A stretch of 64,000 bases of DNA from Sipunculus nudus (GCA_026874595.1 CM049307.1:34514862-34578861), one strand, 5' to 3'. Shown: positions 26,751-37,804, numbered from the stretch's first letter. The notes: generated from the sequence alone by a model not told the origin. A program made the numbers and translations.

Positions 26751-28649
26751 CTAGATGTGTCAGAACGACACGAATGCCCCCACCTTGGGCAAATTAGAAA
26801 CATTTGTAAAATTTGGAAAATTTTTTAAGTTCAGGAGGTGTCGTATGGTCAAAAGTAGGTCAACAAGGGCAAAATGCAAACTCGATCTGTTACCGGTCAT
26901 TATCAAGCAACACACCAAAAATCATGCCAGTATATGCAGGCATTGTGAAAAAAAGTCCATACATGTGCATTTTCCATAAAAATTTCTGTCTTTCATGAAA
27001 TTTTCTATGTTTAGGAGCCATAAAACAATCAAAAGTAGGTCAAGTGGGATGAAATGCAAACTCGATCTGTAACTGTCATTATCTGCCCACATAAAAAAAA
27101 TCAGGGTGGTATCTGCAGGCATTGAGGAAAAAAAGTCAGTACATATGCATTTGTTATGAAAATTTTTATTTTTCATGAAACTTTCTATGTTCAGGAGCAG
27201 TCAAATGGTCAAAAGTAGGTCAACTGTGACAAAACAAGAACTCAATCTGTAACTGGTCATTATCTGCCTACACACCAAAAATTAGACCCGTATCTGCAGG
27301 CACTGTGAAAAAAAGTCCATACATGTGCACCTTTTTATGAAATTTTCTATGTTCAGGAGCCGTAAAACGGTCAAAAAAAGGTCAACTGGGACAAAATGTG
27401 AACTTGATCTGTAACTGGTCATTATCTGCCCACACACAAAAAATCAGGCCAATATCTGCAGATATTGTGAAGAAAAGTCTGTACAAGTGTATTTGTCATG
27501 AAAATATATATTTTACATGAAATTTTCTATGTTCAGGAGCCGTAAAACAGTCAAAAGTAGGTCAACCGGGACGAAATGCGAACTCCATCTGTAACTGGTC
27601 AATATCTGCCAACACACCAAAAAACAGGCCAATATCTGCAGGCATTGCGAAAAAAGTCCATACATGTGTATTTGTCATGAAATTTCGTATTTTTCATGAA
27701 ATTTTCTATGTTCAGGAGCCATAGAACGGTCAAAAGTAAGTCAACCGGGAAGAAACGCGAACTCGATCTGTAACTGGTCTATATCTGCCAACACACCAAA
27801 AATTAGGCCAATATCTGCAGCCATTGCGAAAAAAAGTCTGTACATGTGTATCTGTCATGAATATTTCTATTCTTCATGAAATTTTCTAAGTTTAGGAGCC
27901 GTAAAACGGTCAAAAGTAGGTCAACCAGGACGAAACGTGAACTCGATCTGTAACTGGTCTATATCTGCCAACACACCAAAAATCAGGCCAATATCTGCAG
28001 GCATTGCGAAAAAAAGTCCGTACATGTGTATCTGTCATGAATATTTCTATTTTTCATGAAAATTTCTAAGTTTAGGAGCCGTAAAACGGTCAAAAGTAGG
28101 TCAAATGGGACGAAACGCGAACTCGATCTGAAACTGGTCTATATCTGTCCAAACACCAAAAATCAGGCCAATATCTGCATGCACTGCGAAAAAAAGTCCG
28201 TACATGTGTATTTGTCATGAAATTTCATATTTTTCATGAAATTTTCTATGTTCAGGAGCCGTAAAACGGTCAAAAGTAAGTCAACAAGGAGGAAACGCGA
28301 ACTCGATCTGTTACTGGTCTATATCTGCTCACACACCAAAAATCAGGCCAATATCTGCAGGCATTGTGAAAATAAGTCCGTACATGTGTATCTGTCATGA
28401 ATATCTCTATTTTTCATGAAATTTTCTAAGTTTAGGAGCCGTAAAACGGTCAAAAGTAGGTCAACTGGGACGAAATGCGAACTCGATCTGTAACTGGTCT
28501 ATATCTGCCCACACACCAAAAATCAGGCCAATATCTGCAGGCATTGCGAAAAAATGTCCGAACAACTGTTTGATTTCGGAATGACGGAAGGACGGAATGA
28601 CGGACATGGGTAAAACTATATGCCCCGGCCACTTTGTGGCGGGGGCATA
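26751..28649 (-). mobile_element. Helentron-like element with 180-bp tandem core, copy 2
   Basis: Same ends as 20583-21575 (CTAGATGTGTCAGAACGAC at left, GCC-ACTTTGT-GGC hairpin at 28621-28646) but with about ten core units. The box GGAGCCGTAAAAC, or close variants, lies at 27013, 27194, 27356, 27536, 27715, 27895, 28075, 28255 and 28435, so most units are exactly 179-181 bp. Units at 27895, 28075 and 28435 resemble each other, and those at 27715 and 28255 resemble each other, so the core has been amplified by local duplication. Confidence 0.75.
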
Positions 28650-28830
28650 AAAATATGAATATTCAAATTTTTCCTGTTAGTGCTGTGGATTTAATTTTCA
28701 CAGCATGTACACATTAACATTTCATCTGTTAAAATATGAAATTTGAAACCAATTGATCAAAAACTGTATATTTTATTCAAGTTTCCAGGTACCATGTCTT
28801 ACATTGTTTACATCAGATCAGTATAAATGC
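28650..28830 (+). repeat. Family 1 element fragment
   Basis: Matches the copy 3 orientation around TTTGAAACCAATTGATCAAA and ATTTTATTCAAGTTTCCAGG. It is useful because it preserves an unoccupied version of the site into which copy 2 inserted. Confidence 0.65.
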
Positions 28831-28930
28831 AGTGTACTGGGCAGTTACATAACACCTTCAGGTCTGACCTACTGCCACTGTGAGTGTCTGGGGCAGGCTG
28901 GGTCAGGCAGTAATTACCAGAGAGCCTCTC

Positions 28931-29070
28931 TTACTCTCTCTCTCTGGCAGTCTAGGTCTCTCTTTCTCTCTCTCTCTCTCCTCTGCTTTTTCTCTTTCTT
29001 TCTCCATCTTTCTTTCTCTCTCTCTCTCTTTCTCTCTCTCTCTTTCTCTCTCTCTCTCCCTAATTGCCTC
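28931..29070. repeat. CT/TTTC microsatellite
   Basis: About 140 bp of almost pure CT and CTTT pyrimidine repeat. Open frames of Ser-Leu (plus strand) and Arg-Glu (minus strand) across it are artefacts. Confidence 0.95.
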
Positions 29071-30410
29071 CCTTCCTCCCTCCATCCCATTCTGTTGACA
29101 GGTACTTTAAACTAGATACATTAGCTATAAATGTTGATGCAATTTAGAAATATGAATCAACTAAAATATTCACAATCACATGTATGTTATACTGTAAATT
29201 TATAGTAACATTCGGAAACTTGGATTAAAATTATGTAATGAAAAAAAGGAATAAATGCAAATATTGTTAATTTTTTCTAGGCTCAGTAGAATGGGGAAAA
29301 AAAATTATTTGCTTTGTTTCTCCATCTTTCTGTCTGTTTTAAATATTTAATGTTCATGAATAAACTTTTTTTTATAAGCACAGTTGAATTAAATTTCATA
29401 TCCTGTATGTATATGCAAGGGTGTTGTAACTCTCACCATCCCCTTCTTCATCCTACTGAGGCTTTGCTCCTTGGCACTGTGAACAATAGTTCTATGGCTA
29501 TAGCATAAAATTTAATAATTAAAGAAAATATCTACAGAGAGACAGAGGCATTGTAACTCTGATCATAACACAACACAACAACCCCCCCCCCCCCCCCCCC
29601 CCCCATCAAGTCATTGCACCTGTGGAATGGGGACGTTATGGCAACTGTATACATATCATAAAATTGATAAAAAAGGTTTACCAAATAAATTGGATCTCAT
29701 CAGACAAATGTGTAAACTGTTGAACTGTCAACAGCTTATCAAAAAGGTAACCAATGGAAAGGCATGGTCAGGTCTCAAATATTATTTGCAACATTTTCTT
29801 CAATCATATAAACCAACCATGGCTCAGATTACCTCTTCCTCTCAAACATTATCTACATTTCATCATATTTTTAAGATTTTAACCTTCCAGGTGGTTCAGT
29901 ACTGTTGACCATTTGTCCATAGGTACCTATGTACATGCCAGAAATTATGTCAATATTGTGTAATATGTAGACGTGAGGGGCATCAAAATAATGCACCTTG
30001 TCAAGACCGATCTTGTCAAGATATTATGTCATACAGTCACAAATTCATAAATCCCCTCATCAGCATAGTTAATCATAACCTTGTATCTGTCAAATTGAAC
30101 TCTTGCAGTTTTCCATACACTATAGATCCTTCAACAAATAGCCTTATCATCATTATACCACTGCTTAGCATACTGTCATTGCATTCATATTTGCTCAAAT
30201 AAATTGCTTTTTTCGACCCCTCCCAAATAAATAAAAAATAAACCACTATATTTTATTCTGTATTAATGCATCAGTCAGGTTATTTCATATATCATTTACT
30301 CACATATTACATTATATTCCTTTATAAAAGCCCAACATGGCCATGATATTCTAAGCTTTATCTACTCAATATAGTATCACAATGATGATACATTTATAGT
30401 CCAATCATGA
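29071..30410. other. AT-rich intergenic DNA with a poly-C tract
   Basis: No gene is recognised. It contains a C homopolymer at about 29582-29604 and, near 29375-29425, a short stretch resembling the family 1 interior (AAGCACAGTTGAATTAAATT; compare 25805-25830). Open frames are short and without codon or splice support. Confidence 0.5.
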
Positions 30411-30442
30411 TCAGCTGAGCGCCGTGACCCATGGGTCCCTTG
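30411..30442 (+). repeat. Family 1 3' terminal motif (solo)
   Basis: TCAGCTGAGC followed by the near-palindrome GTGACCCATGGGTCCCTTG. This is the 3' end signature of family 1 (compare 62909-62940), here without its matching hairpin. Confidence 0.75.
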
Positions 30443-30583
30443 TTTTCTATTTATGAGACCTTCAGATGAAGTGGTCATCTGTCTGAAAGCCCAATGTAAC
30501 CATTTCTAAGGACTATTCACAAAATTCATGATTTTTTTTGCACTCTAGCAGTCATTTTGCTCATTTTTCAACATTCCTTGAAT

Positions 30584-30615
30584 TCAGTTGAGCTTCATGG
30601 CCCATGGGCCACTTG
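30584..30615 (+). repeat. Family 1 3' terminal motif, diverged
   Basis: TCAGTTGAGC followed by ATGGCCCATGGGCCACTTG. Both arms of the palindrome have changed from TGACCCATGGGTCA to TGGCCCATGGGCCA, so pairing is preserved. Confidence 0.7.
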
Positions 30616-30630
30616 TTGGTACTTCATGAT

Positions 30631-30830
30631 CAGGGGCGAATCCAGGATTTAGGAAAAGGAGGGGTCCAACCCAGGAGCACAAAAAAAAAAAAAAAATGTC
30701 CCCAGGTCTGGAAAGGGGGGGGGGGGCAGGCCACTTAAGCCCCTAAAAAAAATGTTGTTTCTGATGAAAAAGGGGGGGGGGGGGGGGTCCGGACCCCCTG
30801 AGCCCCCCCCCCCCCCTTGATCTGCTTCTG
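30631..30830. mobile_element. 200-bp MITE with poly-G interior
   Basis: Starts CAGGGGCGAATCCAGGATTT and ends with the imperfect inverted form TTGATCTGCTTCTG. ATGAT flanks both sides (30626-30630 and 30831-30835), consistent with a 5-bp target duplication. The interior is dominated by G and C homopolymers. A relative lies at 63041-63235 with GATCCAGGATTTTGGAAAAG at its left end and GGATCCGTTTCTG at its right. Superfamily not assigned. Confidence 0.65.
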
Positions 30831-31072
30831 ATGATAGATCTTAACAATAAACTATGCATGGATTCCTGTGAAATTTGCTTTGAATTTTGCTCATCATATT
30901 TATCTCCAATAGCTTTTTCCATGATATGGCACCAGTGGTATTAATTTTTTTTGCTTGTTATATGTTAATTTAAGAATGTCAAATATCAGTCAATTCACAG
31001 CATTAGCTTGTATAAACTCACAAATTAATATTTGTGTAATGGAACATAAGTTTAAATGGTCATGCATATTCA

Positions 31073-31103
31073 TCAGCTGAGGGCATGACACATGGGTCAC
31101 TTG
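31073..31103 (+). repeat. Family 1 3' terminal motif, diverged
   Basis: TCAGCTGAGG followed by CATGACACATGGGTCACTTG, then TTAG, as at 62909-62944. Confidence 0.7.
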
Positions 31104-31790
31104 TTAGTGTAAAGAACAAGTTACATTCTTTTTAGTAACATAAAGGTGCGTAACAACCTGTCCAGTATTAAGTTAATTTTATTTAAGAAAATTTAAAAAA
31201 AAATCATGGTTTCAAATAAAACCATTTGTTTCTTGGTACTTTTTCAGTAGAATTTATTATTCCATCTACATGGTAAAACATGTTTGTCAGATAAAACAAA
31301 CTTAGATGTGTAAACTGTCTGTAATGTTACAGTGTACTGTGATCGACATAATGAGCAACCTGGGTCAAGGTCCATATCATATATTTTGGATATAGTTTGG
31401 CAAAAAGGGACAGTTTTAATAGTAAATATGGTATGGTATCATATCAATGTGGTGCTGGATTAGGCTTTAGATAGGATCTTTTTTGAGGCTTCTTGGGGAA
31501 TCTTTTAGGTGCTAATTTACTTATTTAGAGAACATATCCTTTTGCTAGCCAATAATTATGGGCTTGAGAAACCCTGACATAATTTCATGTGATCAAAATC
31601 ATCAAGTAAGTGGGAAAATAAGTATTGCCAAAGCTTTCTTAGGGGAGGATGTCTCATTCAATCTGCTTTCTCAAAAGAGAGCCCTAAAAATCCATATGGG
31701 TGGGGAGTGGCACTCATTATGTCTAATACAGTAAGTTGAGTTTTTTTTGTAAACTTTAACATTCTGATATAAAATATTATTAATTCACAG
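31104..31790. other. Upstream region of TMEM186
   Basis: No clear coding signal. TTAATTCACAG at 31780-31790 is a plausible splice acceptor, so the mRNA may have a non-coding first exon further upstream. A GTAAGT at 31731 would make an intron of only 60 bp and is a weaker model. No promoter element can be named with confidence. Confidence 0.45.
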
Positions 31791-31824
31791 AAGGACGAAG
31801 CAACTGTGACAGAAGAACAGGAGG

Positions 31825-32664
31825 ATGGGCTCATGGTGTAAATTTTTGAGAGAGCTTAACTTGTTAAGACTCTCAGCAACCACTCGGTGTTTGACCATAT
31901 CAAGATGCCACAGTCTCTCCAGTCAACAGAAATTAAAACATGGATACCACAGAATGTTGCAACACTGGCACAGCACAAGCAGACACCTGATCTGCCCTCT
32001 TTCAGCTAGTCCAGCATTTCGACTTTATAGTATTGATTCATCAGTCCAGGGTCGAATGCAGTCTACCAAAGTCTGTGCAAGCATGAAAGCCAAGACCATC
32101 CTTTCACAGAAATGGCAAAGATCAATGACTGCATTCAGTAATACATCAAGATTTGTTAGCTCTAAACATAATGAACCAAGTGTTGAAGAGGAAGGATATG
32201 CAAGGATCTACAGATTTAAATACATTATACAGCTACGGTTACTGTCCAGGATGAAATTGTATCAGACTGGCTTCACTGTGGTTGCTTTACCACCATTATT
32301 TTATGGCTACACCGTGGGTTCTGTAAGTTCTAATGCCTTCAGCACTGCTGTGGCTGTAGCAAGCATTGCTGGTGCCATGCTCTATGTCATGAGTGGCTAT
32401 TCTCGTCGCCTGGTTGGACTGATGAGCATAAGCCCAGATAAGGCTATGGTGTGTGTTTCTTGTCTGACTTTCTGGGGAAACCGGAGAGACATTTATATCC
32501 CAGTGGATGATATTGTCCCAGTATCTGACACAAGTGACAGAGCAACTGATGCATATGTCAAACTGTATAGGTATAGCACTTCTGAGTATTTTTACTTTTC
32601 ACTGAGATATGGACTCATTATGGATAAAGATTTGTTTACATATGTATTAGGAGAAATGAAATAG
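31825..32664 (+). CDS. TMEM186: TMEM186, mitochondrial complex I assembly factor
   Basis: A 279-residue protein in a single coding exon. Family knowledge: TMEM186 is a mitochondrial inner-membrane protein associated with the MCIA assembly complex, which builds the membrane arm of respiratory complex I. Seen here: an Arg/Ser-rich N-terminus low in acidic residues (about 1-115) that fits a mitochondrial targeting sequence; a conserved segment from about residue 125 (YARIYRFKYI, LLSRMKLYQTGF); two hydrophobic segments at about 149-167 and 171-192; and the signature LTFWGNRRDIYIPVDDI at 214-230. The ATG has A at -3 and G at +4, and an in-frame TGA lies 18 nt upstream (31807), so the start is well supported. 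Longer than the vertebrate protein (about 213 aa), mainly through the N-terminal extension. Stop is TAG. Confidence 0.92.
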   Translation: MGSWCKFLRELNLLRLSATTRCLTISRCHSLSSQQKLKHGYHRMLQHWHSTSRHLICPLSASPAFRLYSIDSSVQGRMQSTKVCASMKAKTILSQKWQRSMTAFSNTSRFVSSKHNEPSVEEEGYARIYRFKYIIQLRLLSRMKLYQTGFTVVALPPLFYGYTVGSVSSNAFSTAVAVASIAGAMLYVMSGYSRRLVGLMSISPDKAMVCVSCLTFWGNRRDIYIPVDDIVPVSDTSDRATDAYVKLYRYSTSEYFYFSLRYGLIMDKDLFTYVLGEMK

Positions 32665-32705
32665 TTTTCCCATATATGTAAAGAAAAGTTTGTTTGAAGT
32701 GCAGT

Positions 32706-32711
32706 AATAAA
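32706..32711 (+). terminator. Polyadenylation signal of TMEM186
   Basis: AATAAA 42 nt after the stop codon, in an otherwise short 3' UTR. Confidence 0.75.
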
Positions 32712-32729
32712 CCTTAATTGCAATTTTTT

Positions 32730-35081
32730 TTTGTTAAGGAGAAAATGATATGGTCTGATTATTCTTAAATGTCAGTAAACAGACCATTTGCAGGCTATTT
32801 ATCAGTTTTATCTTATAAATATTGCAGAAAGGCTAATTTGATTTTATTCTTCTATACTAAAATATGAAAAGACTTAAAATAATTTTATATTACTCTGTCT
32901 CATGAATTATTAGCCTTAAGAAAATGGTCATTTAAAAGCAACTAGTAGTATGCTTTGGACTAAAAATGAATGAGAATCAAAACAAATTTTATAACAAAAT
33001 AACAAAACAAAATATAATACTTGTATGTCCTGTCATCAGCCATATTGTTTGAAAATATGGTCTTTGTTGAAGTCTGATATGCCTCCAAATAAAAATTGAA
33101 ATTTTGTTGTTTTCCATTTCATTGCTTGAGCCCCTTTATTGGCCCTAATAACTAATGAAGCAAATTGCATCAATGCGAGTAAAGTCTGTTCCACAAAAGG
33201 ATGCCCATTTAAATTTAGCAATATTTTCATAAACTGGCAGATTAATTTCAGATGGATGTTGCAATGAGGGAATGGGGTGTTGGCCTAATTTACTATAATT
33301 AAATTATAATCATACCTAGCAAAATATTAAAGCAATGCAATTAAATTAATATATGAGAAAACAGTTTTTTTTCAACACCTCAACCCCATTCATGATGGTT
33401 AAGGTCACCAGTCGCATGCTCAAACAACTGCACTTGAAAGTTCCTGATTGGCTAATAAATGGTCATAAATATTCTAAAAAATACAGTTGTCTGCAACCTA
33501 TGGCAGATGCCATGTCACTTGGCCACAAGAATCAGAGGAACCAGAGGGTTGCAAAATATAAATGGTTTTTGTTATGAGGTTTTACATCTCATATTAGGCT
33601 TTTGGTCCCTTAATATCAGCTTTAAGGTCCGACTCTTTGATAATATTTAAGTTAAAAAGAATATTTGCCAAATTTCAATGGGCACCCTTTGGTGGAACAG
33701 ACTATATTCTTGAAGCTAACTTAAGGTGACTTTTCCATTCCATTTACCTGGTCACAGATTACCATAAAAAGCATTATAAGGATCACAGAAGAATACGTTT
33801 TTCCCTTAACACAGGTCCTCCTGTTTTTCTGTTCATGTTTGACCAAACTTTAACCCAATGAGAATGTCCACTTCAGACTGATCCAAATTAATGCCCCTTT
33901 CCATCAAAGATTCCTATGTCATCCAAGCCATGGAGAGTGCCTCGTATTTATTATAACTACCTGGTAGCTGAACAACCTATGTAATGTTAACAAAGTTTAA
34001 AAAATAAAGTTTATGAACAAGGTCATTCATTTCATAAAATTCAGGGTTGCTTTGGACACTAGGACAAATCAAAACATATAAGAATATCTAAAGCTAAATA
34101 TCAGTAAAATATCTTCATTTAGTATCCCTAAACCATCCTCCCACAGCTGAAAATGCATGCATGTATACATTTACACACAAATATTGTGTCGCTACCACAC
34201 TACAATGCTAAATTTTCGGATCTGCAGGAAAAAATAATTCTGTTCAAGCCTGTCAATTAACTGATCACACTGTGTTGCTCATCTGGGTGGTCTTCCATCT
34301 AGCTTTCCATGAACAGGGCACAAATAGTCATCATTTGACCTAGATTTTCTTATTAGACATGATTTGTAGGATCTGGGTGAATCTATATGCAATCTGGCAT
34401 TGGGGGCACAGTGACATGCAATCTGTGAGTCATGGGACAAAAAAAAACATTTTAAGTACTGTTAAGTACAAGACTCTTCTCAGTGATCACAAATATGTTG
34501 TGTTGGTTCTTCAAATGTAAAAAAGGTGCCCCATCTGCATCTTTAATGAAGCAGAGCAAAGAAAATGTTAACAGAACGGACTCGTCAATTCTTCCAAAAT
34601 ATTGCTTGAGATATGCAAAATTTATCTTAAATGTGAGTCTTAGACAAGATGCACATTACACAAAGTGTCTTTTGATTAATTATAATGAAAGGAATAATTT
34701 AGGAAACCAAATTAAGTTATACAAGAACTTAGTGGAAGTGGTAGGTTTAGGTGAACATAAACCATGCAGATATCACCGTGTTTCTAGAGTAACCTTTGTA
34801 AGTGGCAAAACAAACATATCTTCCTAGAAAAAAGAAACACAGAGAGCAAATGCCTTGTATTTTGAACAACTTTAATGATATGACATTTCTGACAAAAACC
34901 CTGCTGACTCACTCAATATAAGTTTGAGTTAAATTAAAAACCAGAACTATTAATGAAAGAATTGTATTTCATCATGAATGCAGAGCCTTGTATTAATTAT
35001 ATTCAATACACCTGATGTGCTGTCTGCAGATCCCTGACATGGATTTCTGTTTTTCTGTTGCTCATGGTACTGTACTTGGTG
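32730..35081. other. Intergenic region and 3' flank of C7orf50
   Basis: Between the convergent TMEM186 (+) and C7orf50 (-). AT-rich. It contains a diverged inverted pair: a box with TCTGTTCCACAAAAGGATGC (33187-33206) and its counterpart GCACCCTTTGGTGGAACAGA (33683-33702), probably a dispersed repeat. An open stretch at 34483-34827 (+) has no recognisable domain. The C7orf50 3' UTR should extend below 35082; an ATTAAA on the minus strand at 34876-34871 is a possible polyadenylation signal. Confidence 0.45.
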
Positions 35082-35137
35082 TCAAGACAATATCTGTATA
35101 ACTCTTCTCACTCTCTCTATTTGATCTTCTGATAAAT
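35082..35137 (-). CDS. C7orf50: C7orf50 coding exon 3 (terminal)
   Basis: Short last coding exon. The acceptor is TTTGTTTCAG, and the exon opens with AT, completing the codon begun by the final G of exon 2 (G+AT = Asp). It then encodes LSEDQIERVRRVIQILS and stops at TGA. Vertebrate C7orf50 ends with a very similar Arg-Ile-Arg-Gln-Val-Leu-Gln-Leu-Leu-Ser pattern, which is the main reason to accept this exon over the longer read-through of exon 2. It is too short to stand out as an open frame. Confidence 0.8.
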
Positions 35138-36578
35138 CTGAAACAAATGAAGGGGAAAATTGTGCCATACATGCATATGTTTACCTGTCAGTAACTAAAC
35201 ACACAGAGTAATATTCAGACTTTACCTTTAAATTTCTCTCTTTATCATCTGAAAAAAATTAATTAAACATCAATGGAACAGCAATGCTTAGGAACTCATT
35301 TAGACAACTGAATAGCAGTTAAACTCTAGTTCACTACTATAGTAATATCATAAAAATATAAATTGTGGCTAGAGTTGCACTGATCAAGAATTCATGTACA
35401 CTGACAAAATAAACTGTGTTAATTTGCACATTTCCTGCAAAAGACTACAAAGTACAAATCAAAGTCTTTTTTTTTCTCTGCAATGTTCAACCTATATTTT
35501 ATCACTGCTTAATACATTAAAGAACTCTGATTTTCTTCATGATAAATACTTTTCTCTGTTACCCTACCTGAGACACCCCCTACCATGTTTTTATGATTAA
35601 TCCCAATCTTAACACTCTCATGCTGAAAATTTTCCAATAGGTAACTTACCAGAATCATGTGTTGTGATGTGAATGTTAGCAGTAAGGGGCTTTTTTTTGG
35701 GGGGGGGGGGATATATAAGTATATGATGGTTAGTTATCATGGCTCTTTGGACCCTCCTTTAACTTTCTGTACGAGAATCATAATTTTTTTCACAAGTGTT
35801 GTCAAATTTTACAGGCTGAACAGGAGGTTCAGTATGGTCCATAAGAAAGGTCTGATGATGCTAGGATTTTATGTGCACATTGTCTGGAATCATAACCAAT
35901 TACAAAGTAAAACATTTAAGAATCTTCATCTTGCAGAGAAAATGGTTATATACTGTTCTTTATACAGGCAAGTGTCTGTAGATTCCTTTTTTAATTTAGT
36001 TAATTTCAATTATTTAATGAAAGTTGTGAATGTTCAAGGGTGTATAACTGAAACAGTATAATATACTGCAGTAATTTAGCATAGTGTTGCCCAAACATTC
36101 TCTCCCCTCATTATGAGAAATGACCATTTATTTTAATTTCAAAAAGGTTGCAGTGATATTGGTAAAATTGTCTAGACTAAACAAAGCATATTGTTTTTTC
36201 AAGAAACATTGGTAATAAAAGCCATTATTTTGTATCTCAGTATCAGTGTATATTTAAAAAATGTCCAAAATGATAAAGTAAAAAACATTTAGTACATTTT
36301 AACAAATATATACATCAATAGGTTTTTTTTTCATATTTTATTGAGCTCTAAAAGGTCAGATTATTTTTCTACTGAAACTTGACTTTCAAATAATGTATAG
36401 ATTATAAGTTGGCACAAAACTTCATTTTTGAATTCCATTCAAAACAACCGGGAACACCATTGTGTCTAGTTGAAAAATGGTGCCAAAATATGGCTGGAGA
36501 TTATTTGATAACATTATAGTCCAGCAGCTTCATCAGTTCAGATCAGGTGCTGCTTTCGCAATCTGATGGGTTTGTTAC
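35138..36578 (-). other. C7orf50 intron 2
   Basis: 1441 bp with GT (GTAACA) at the exon 2 side and CAG at the exon 3 side. It contains a G homopolymer near 35698-35710 and a strong donor-like GTAAGT on the minus strand near 35647, without a convincing exon attached. An AATAAA on the minus strand at 36342-36337 could serve a shorter transcript ending in exon 2 read-through. Confidence 0.7.
35226..35248 (-). other. Candidate 23-nt optional micro-exon in C7orf50 intron 2
   Basis: Preceded by TTTTTTTCAG and followed by GTAAAG on the minus strand. Inclusion would shift frame and replace the conserved C-terminus with an unrelated tail of 14 residues (counting the Asp at the splice junction) ending in TAG. 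It could be an alternative exon or a chance pair of splice signals. Confidence 0.3.
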
Positions 36579-36762
36579 CTTTGCTTTCTTTTTCTTTGCT
36601 TTCTTTTTCTTCAACCTCCTTATCAGTAGTTTTTTCATCTTCTGAATTTTCATCCTCAGCTTCAGCCAGCATCTTCTCTGCAGCCTCCACAGTCATTTCT
36701 CTGGCCTTCCCTTTCAGGCCATCCAGATAGTCCAGTAAAACAGTAAAATGTTCCTCTGGAAC
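36579..36762 (-). CDS. C7orf50: C7orf50 coding exon 2 (WKF domain, second half)
   Basis: The acceptor TTCTGTTATGCAG is followed in phase 0 by VPEEHFTVLLDYLDGLKGKA, which continues directly from the ...MYSVDQ of exon 1 and completes the WKF domain. An acidic then Lys/Glu-rich linker follows (about residues 222-248). The donor is AAAG|GTAACA, leaving one G for the next codon. Reading through the donor gives only 13 more residues before a stop at 36538; those residues have no counterpart in the family. A mobile-element terminus sits at 36778-36809, immediately upstream of the acceptor. Confidence 0.88.
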
Positions 36763-36777
36763 CTGCATAACAGAAGA

Positions 36778-37804
36778 CAAGTGACCCAGGGGTCATGACG
36801 CTCAGCTGACCAGGAAGACATTGACAAAAGTAATTTTATCATCTGAATGTCAAATTTGAATGAAATACTTATTCCAAACTTGACCTTTTGTATAAAATCA
36901 TCCAATATTCATTGGGGTACTATGGAGCTCTGTAGCATGAAGGATATGGGTAACAGACACCTATTTTCAAGGTTTACAAGATGACTTTTCAGGGGTCTCC
37001 CAGCATGTCAAAAAAATAAAATTCTAGGTCCAGTTATTATGATTTGTGCCCTGTTAACAAATCCAAATGTTTATTCTGGGGGGTATTTCAAAGCCGCATA
37101 GGATGAAGGATATGGGTAACAGAGATGTAATTTCAGGTGCACAAGGAGACTTCAGGGGCCTCCCAGCATATCAAGAAAGGAGATTCCAGGTCAAGTCATT
37201 ATAATTTGTGCTCTGTTAACAGATGACCAAATCTTTATTCTGGGGAGTACTTCCAAGCCCCAGAGCATGAAGAATATGGGTAACAGGGACCTTATTTTGG
37301 GTTTCCATGTAGACCTTTTATGGGCTTCCCTGGAGGTGAGGACAGAAGATTCTAGGTCCAGTCATTATGATTTGTGCCCTGTTTACAGATGACCAAATGT
37401 TTAAAGATCACAAAAGTAGAGAAAAAAAATCGTAAAAAATAAAAAAAATATAGGTGGCGCCACCAATCTCCAGAAATTGATGAAACACTCCATGATCAAT
37501 ATCCATGCAAAGAATCATGGTGATTAATGCATTAGTTGTTCAGATACTTGAGCTTTTGTATTAAATTTTGCATTATTCTGGGGGGTACTTCAGAACCCTA
37601 TAGCTCGAAGAATATAGCTCACAGTGACCTAATTTCAGGTTTACAAGGAGAATTTCCATAGACCTCCCAGGATTTCAAGTAAGAAGATTCCCGTTCTAGC
37701 GGTTACGATTTGTGCCCTGTTAACAGACAGACACCTGGATGGCCGGACGGACGACGGACAAAAGGTGATCCCTACAGCTCAGATGACTTTCAGTCAGCTG
37801 AGCT
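36778..37804 (-). mobile_element. Helentron-like family 1 element abutting C7orf50 exon 2
   Basis: The left end CAAGTGACCCAGGGGTCATG and GCTCAGCTGA (36778-36809) is the 3' terminal signature; the right end is the hairpin 37776-37804, preceded by a GGAC-type microsatellite (37735-37760). The core has degenerate units of about 163 bp, with AAGGATATGGGTAACAG-type boxes near 36943, 37105 and 37270, plus one longer unit with GGTGGCGCCACC at 37453-37464. No protein is encoded. Confidence 0.7.

Noticed and set aside
28753-29115. Leu/Ser-rich and Arg/Glu-rich open frames
   Set aside because: They are translations of the CT microsatellite.
31731-31790. 60-bp intron just upstream of the TMEM186 start
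   Set aside because: The donor GTAAGT and acceptor CAG exist, but 60 bp is short for an animal intron and the choice does not affect the protein; left as a possibility only.
34483-34827. 114-codon frame on the plus strand
   Set aside because: It has an AT-driven composition, no recognisable domain and no splice or polyadenylation support.
35651-35690. Possible extra C7orf50 exon on the minus strand ending at a strong GTAAGT donor
   Set aside because: The only upstream AG follows an A run after a C homopolymer, and the resulting 40 nt would break the frame between exons 2 and 3.
36538-36578. Read-through of C7orf50 exon 2 to the stop at 36538 as the true C-terminus
   Set aside because: The 13 extra residues have no family counterpart, whereas splicing to 35137 restores the conserved C-terminal helix in the correct phase.
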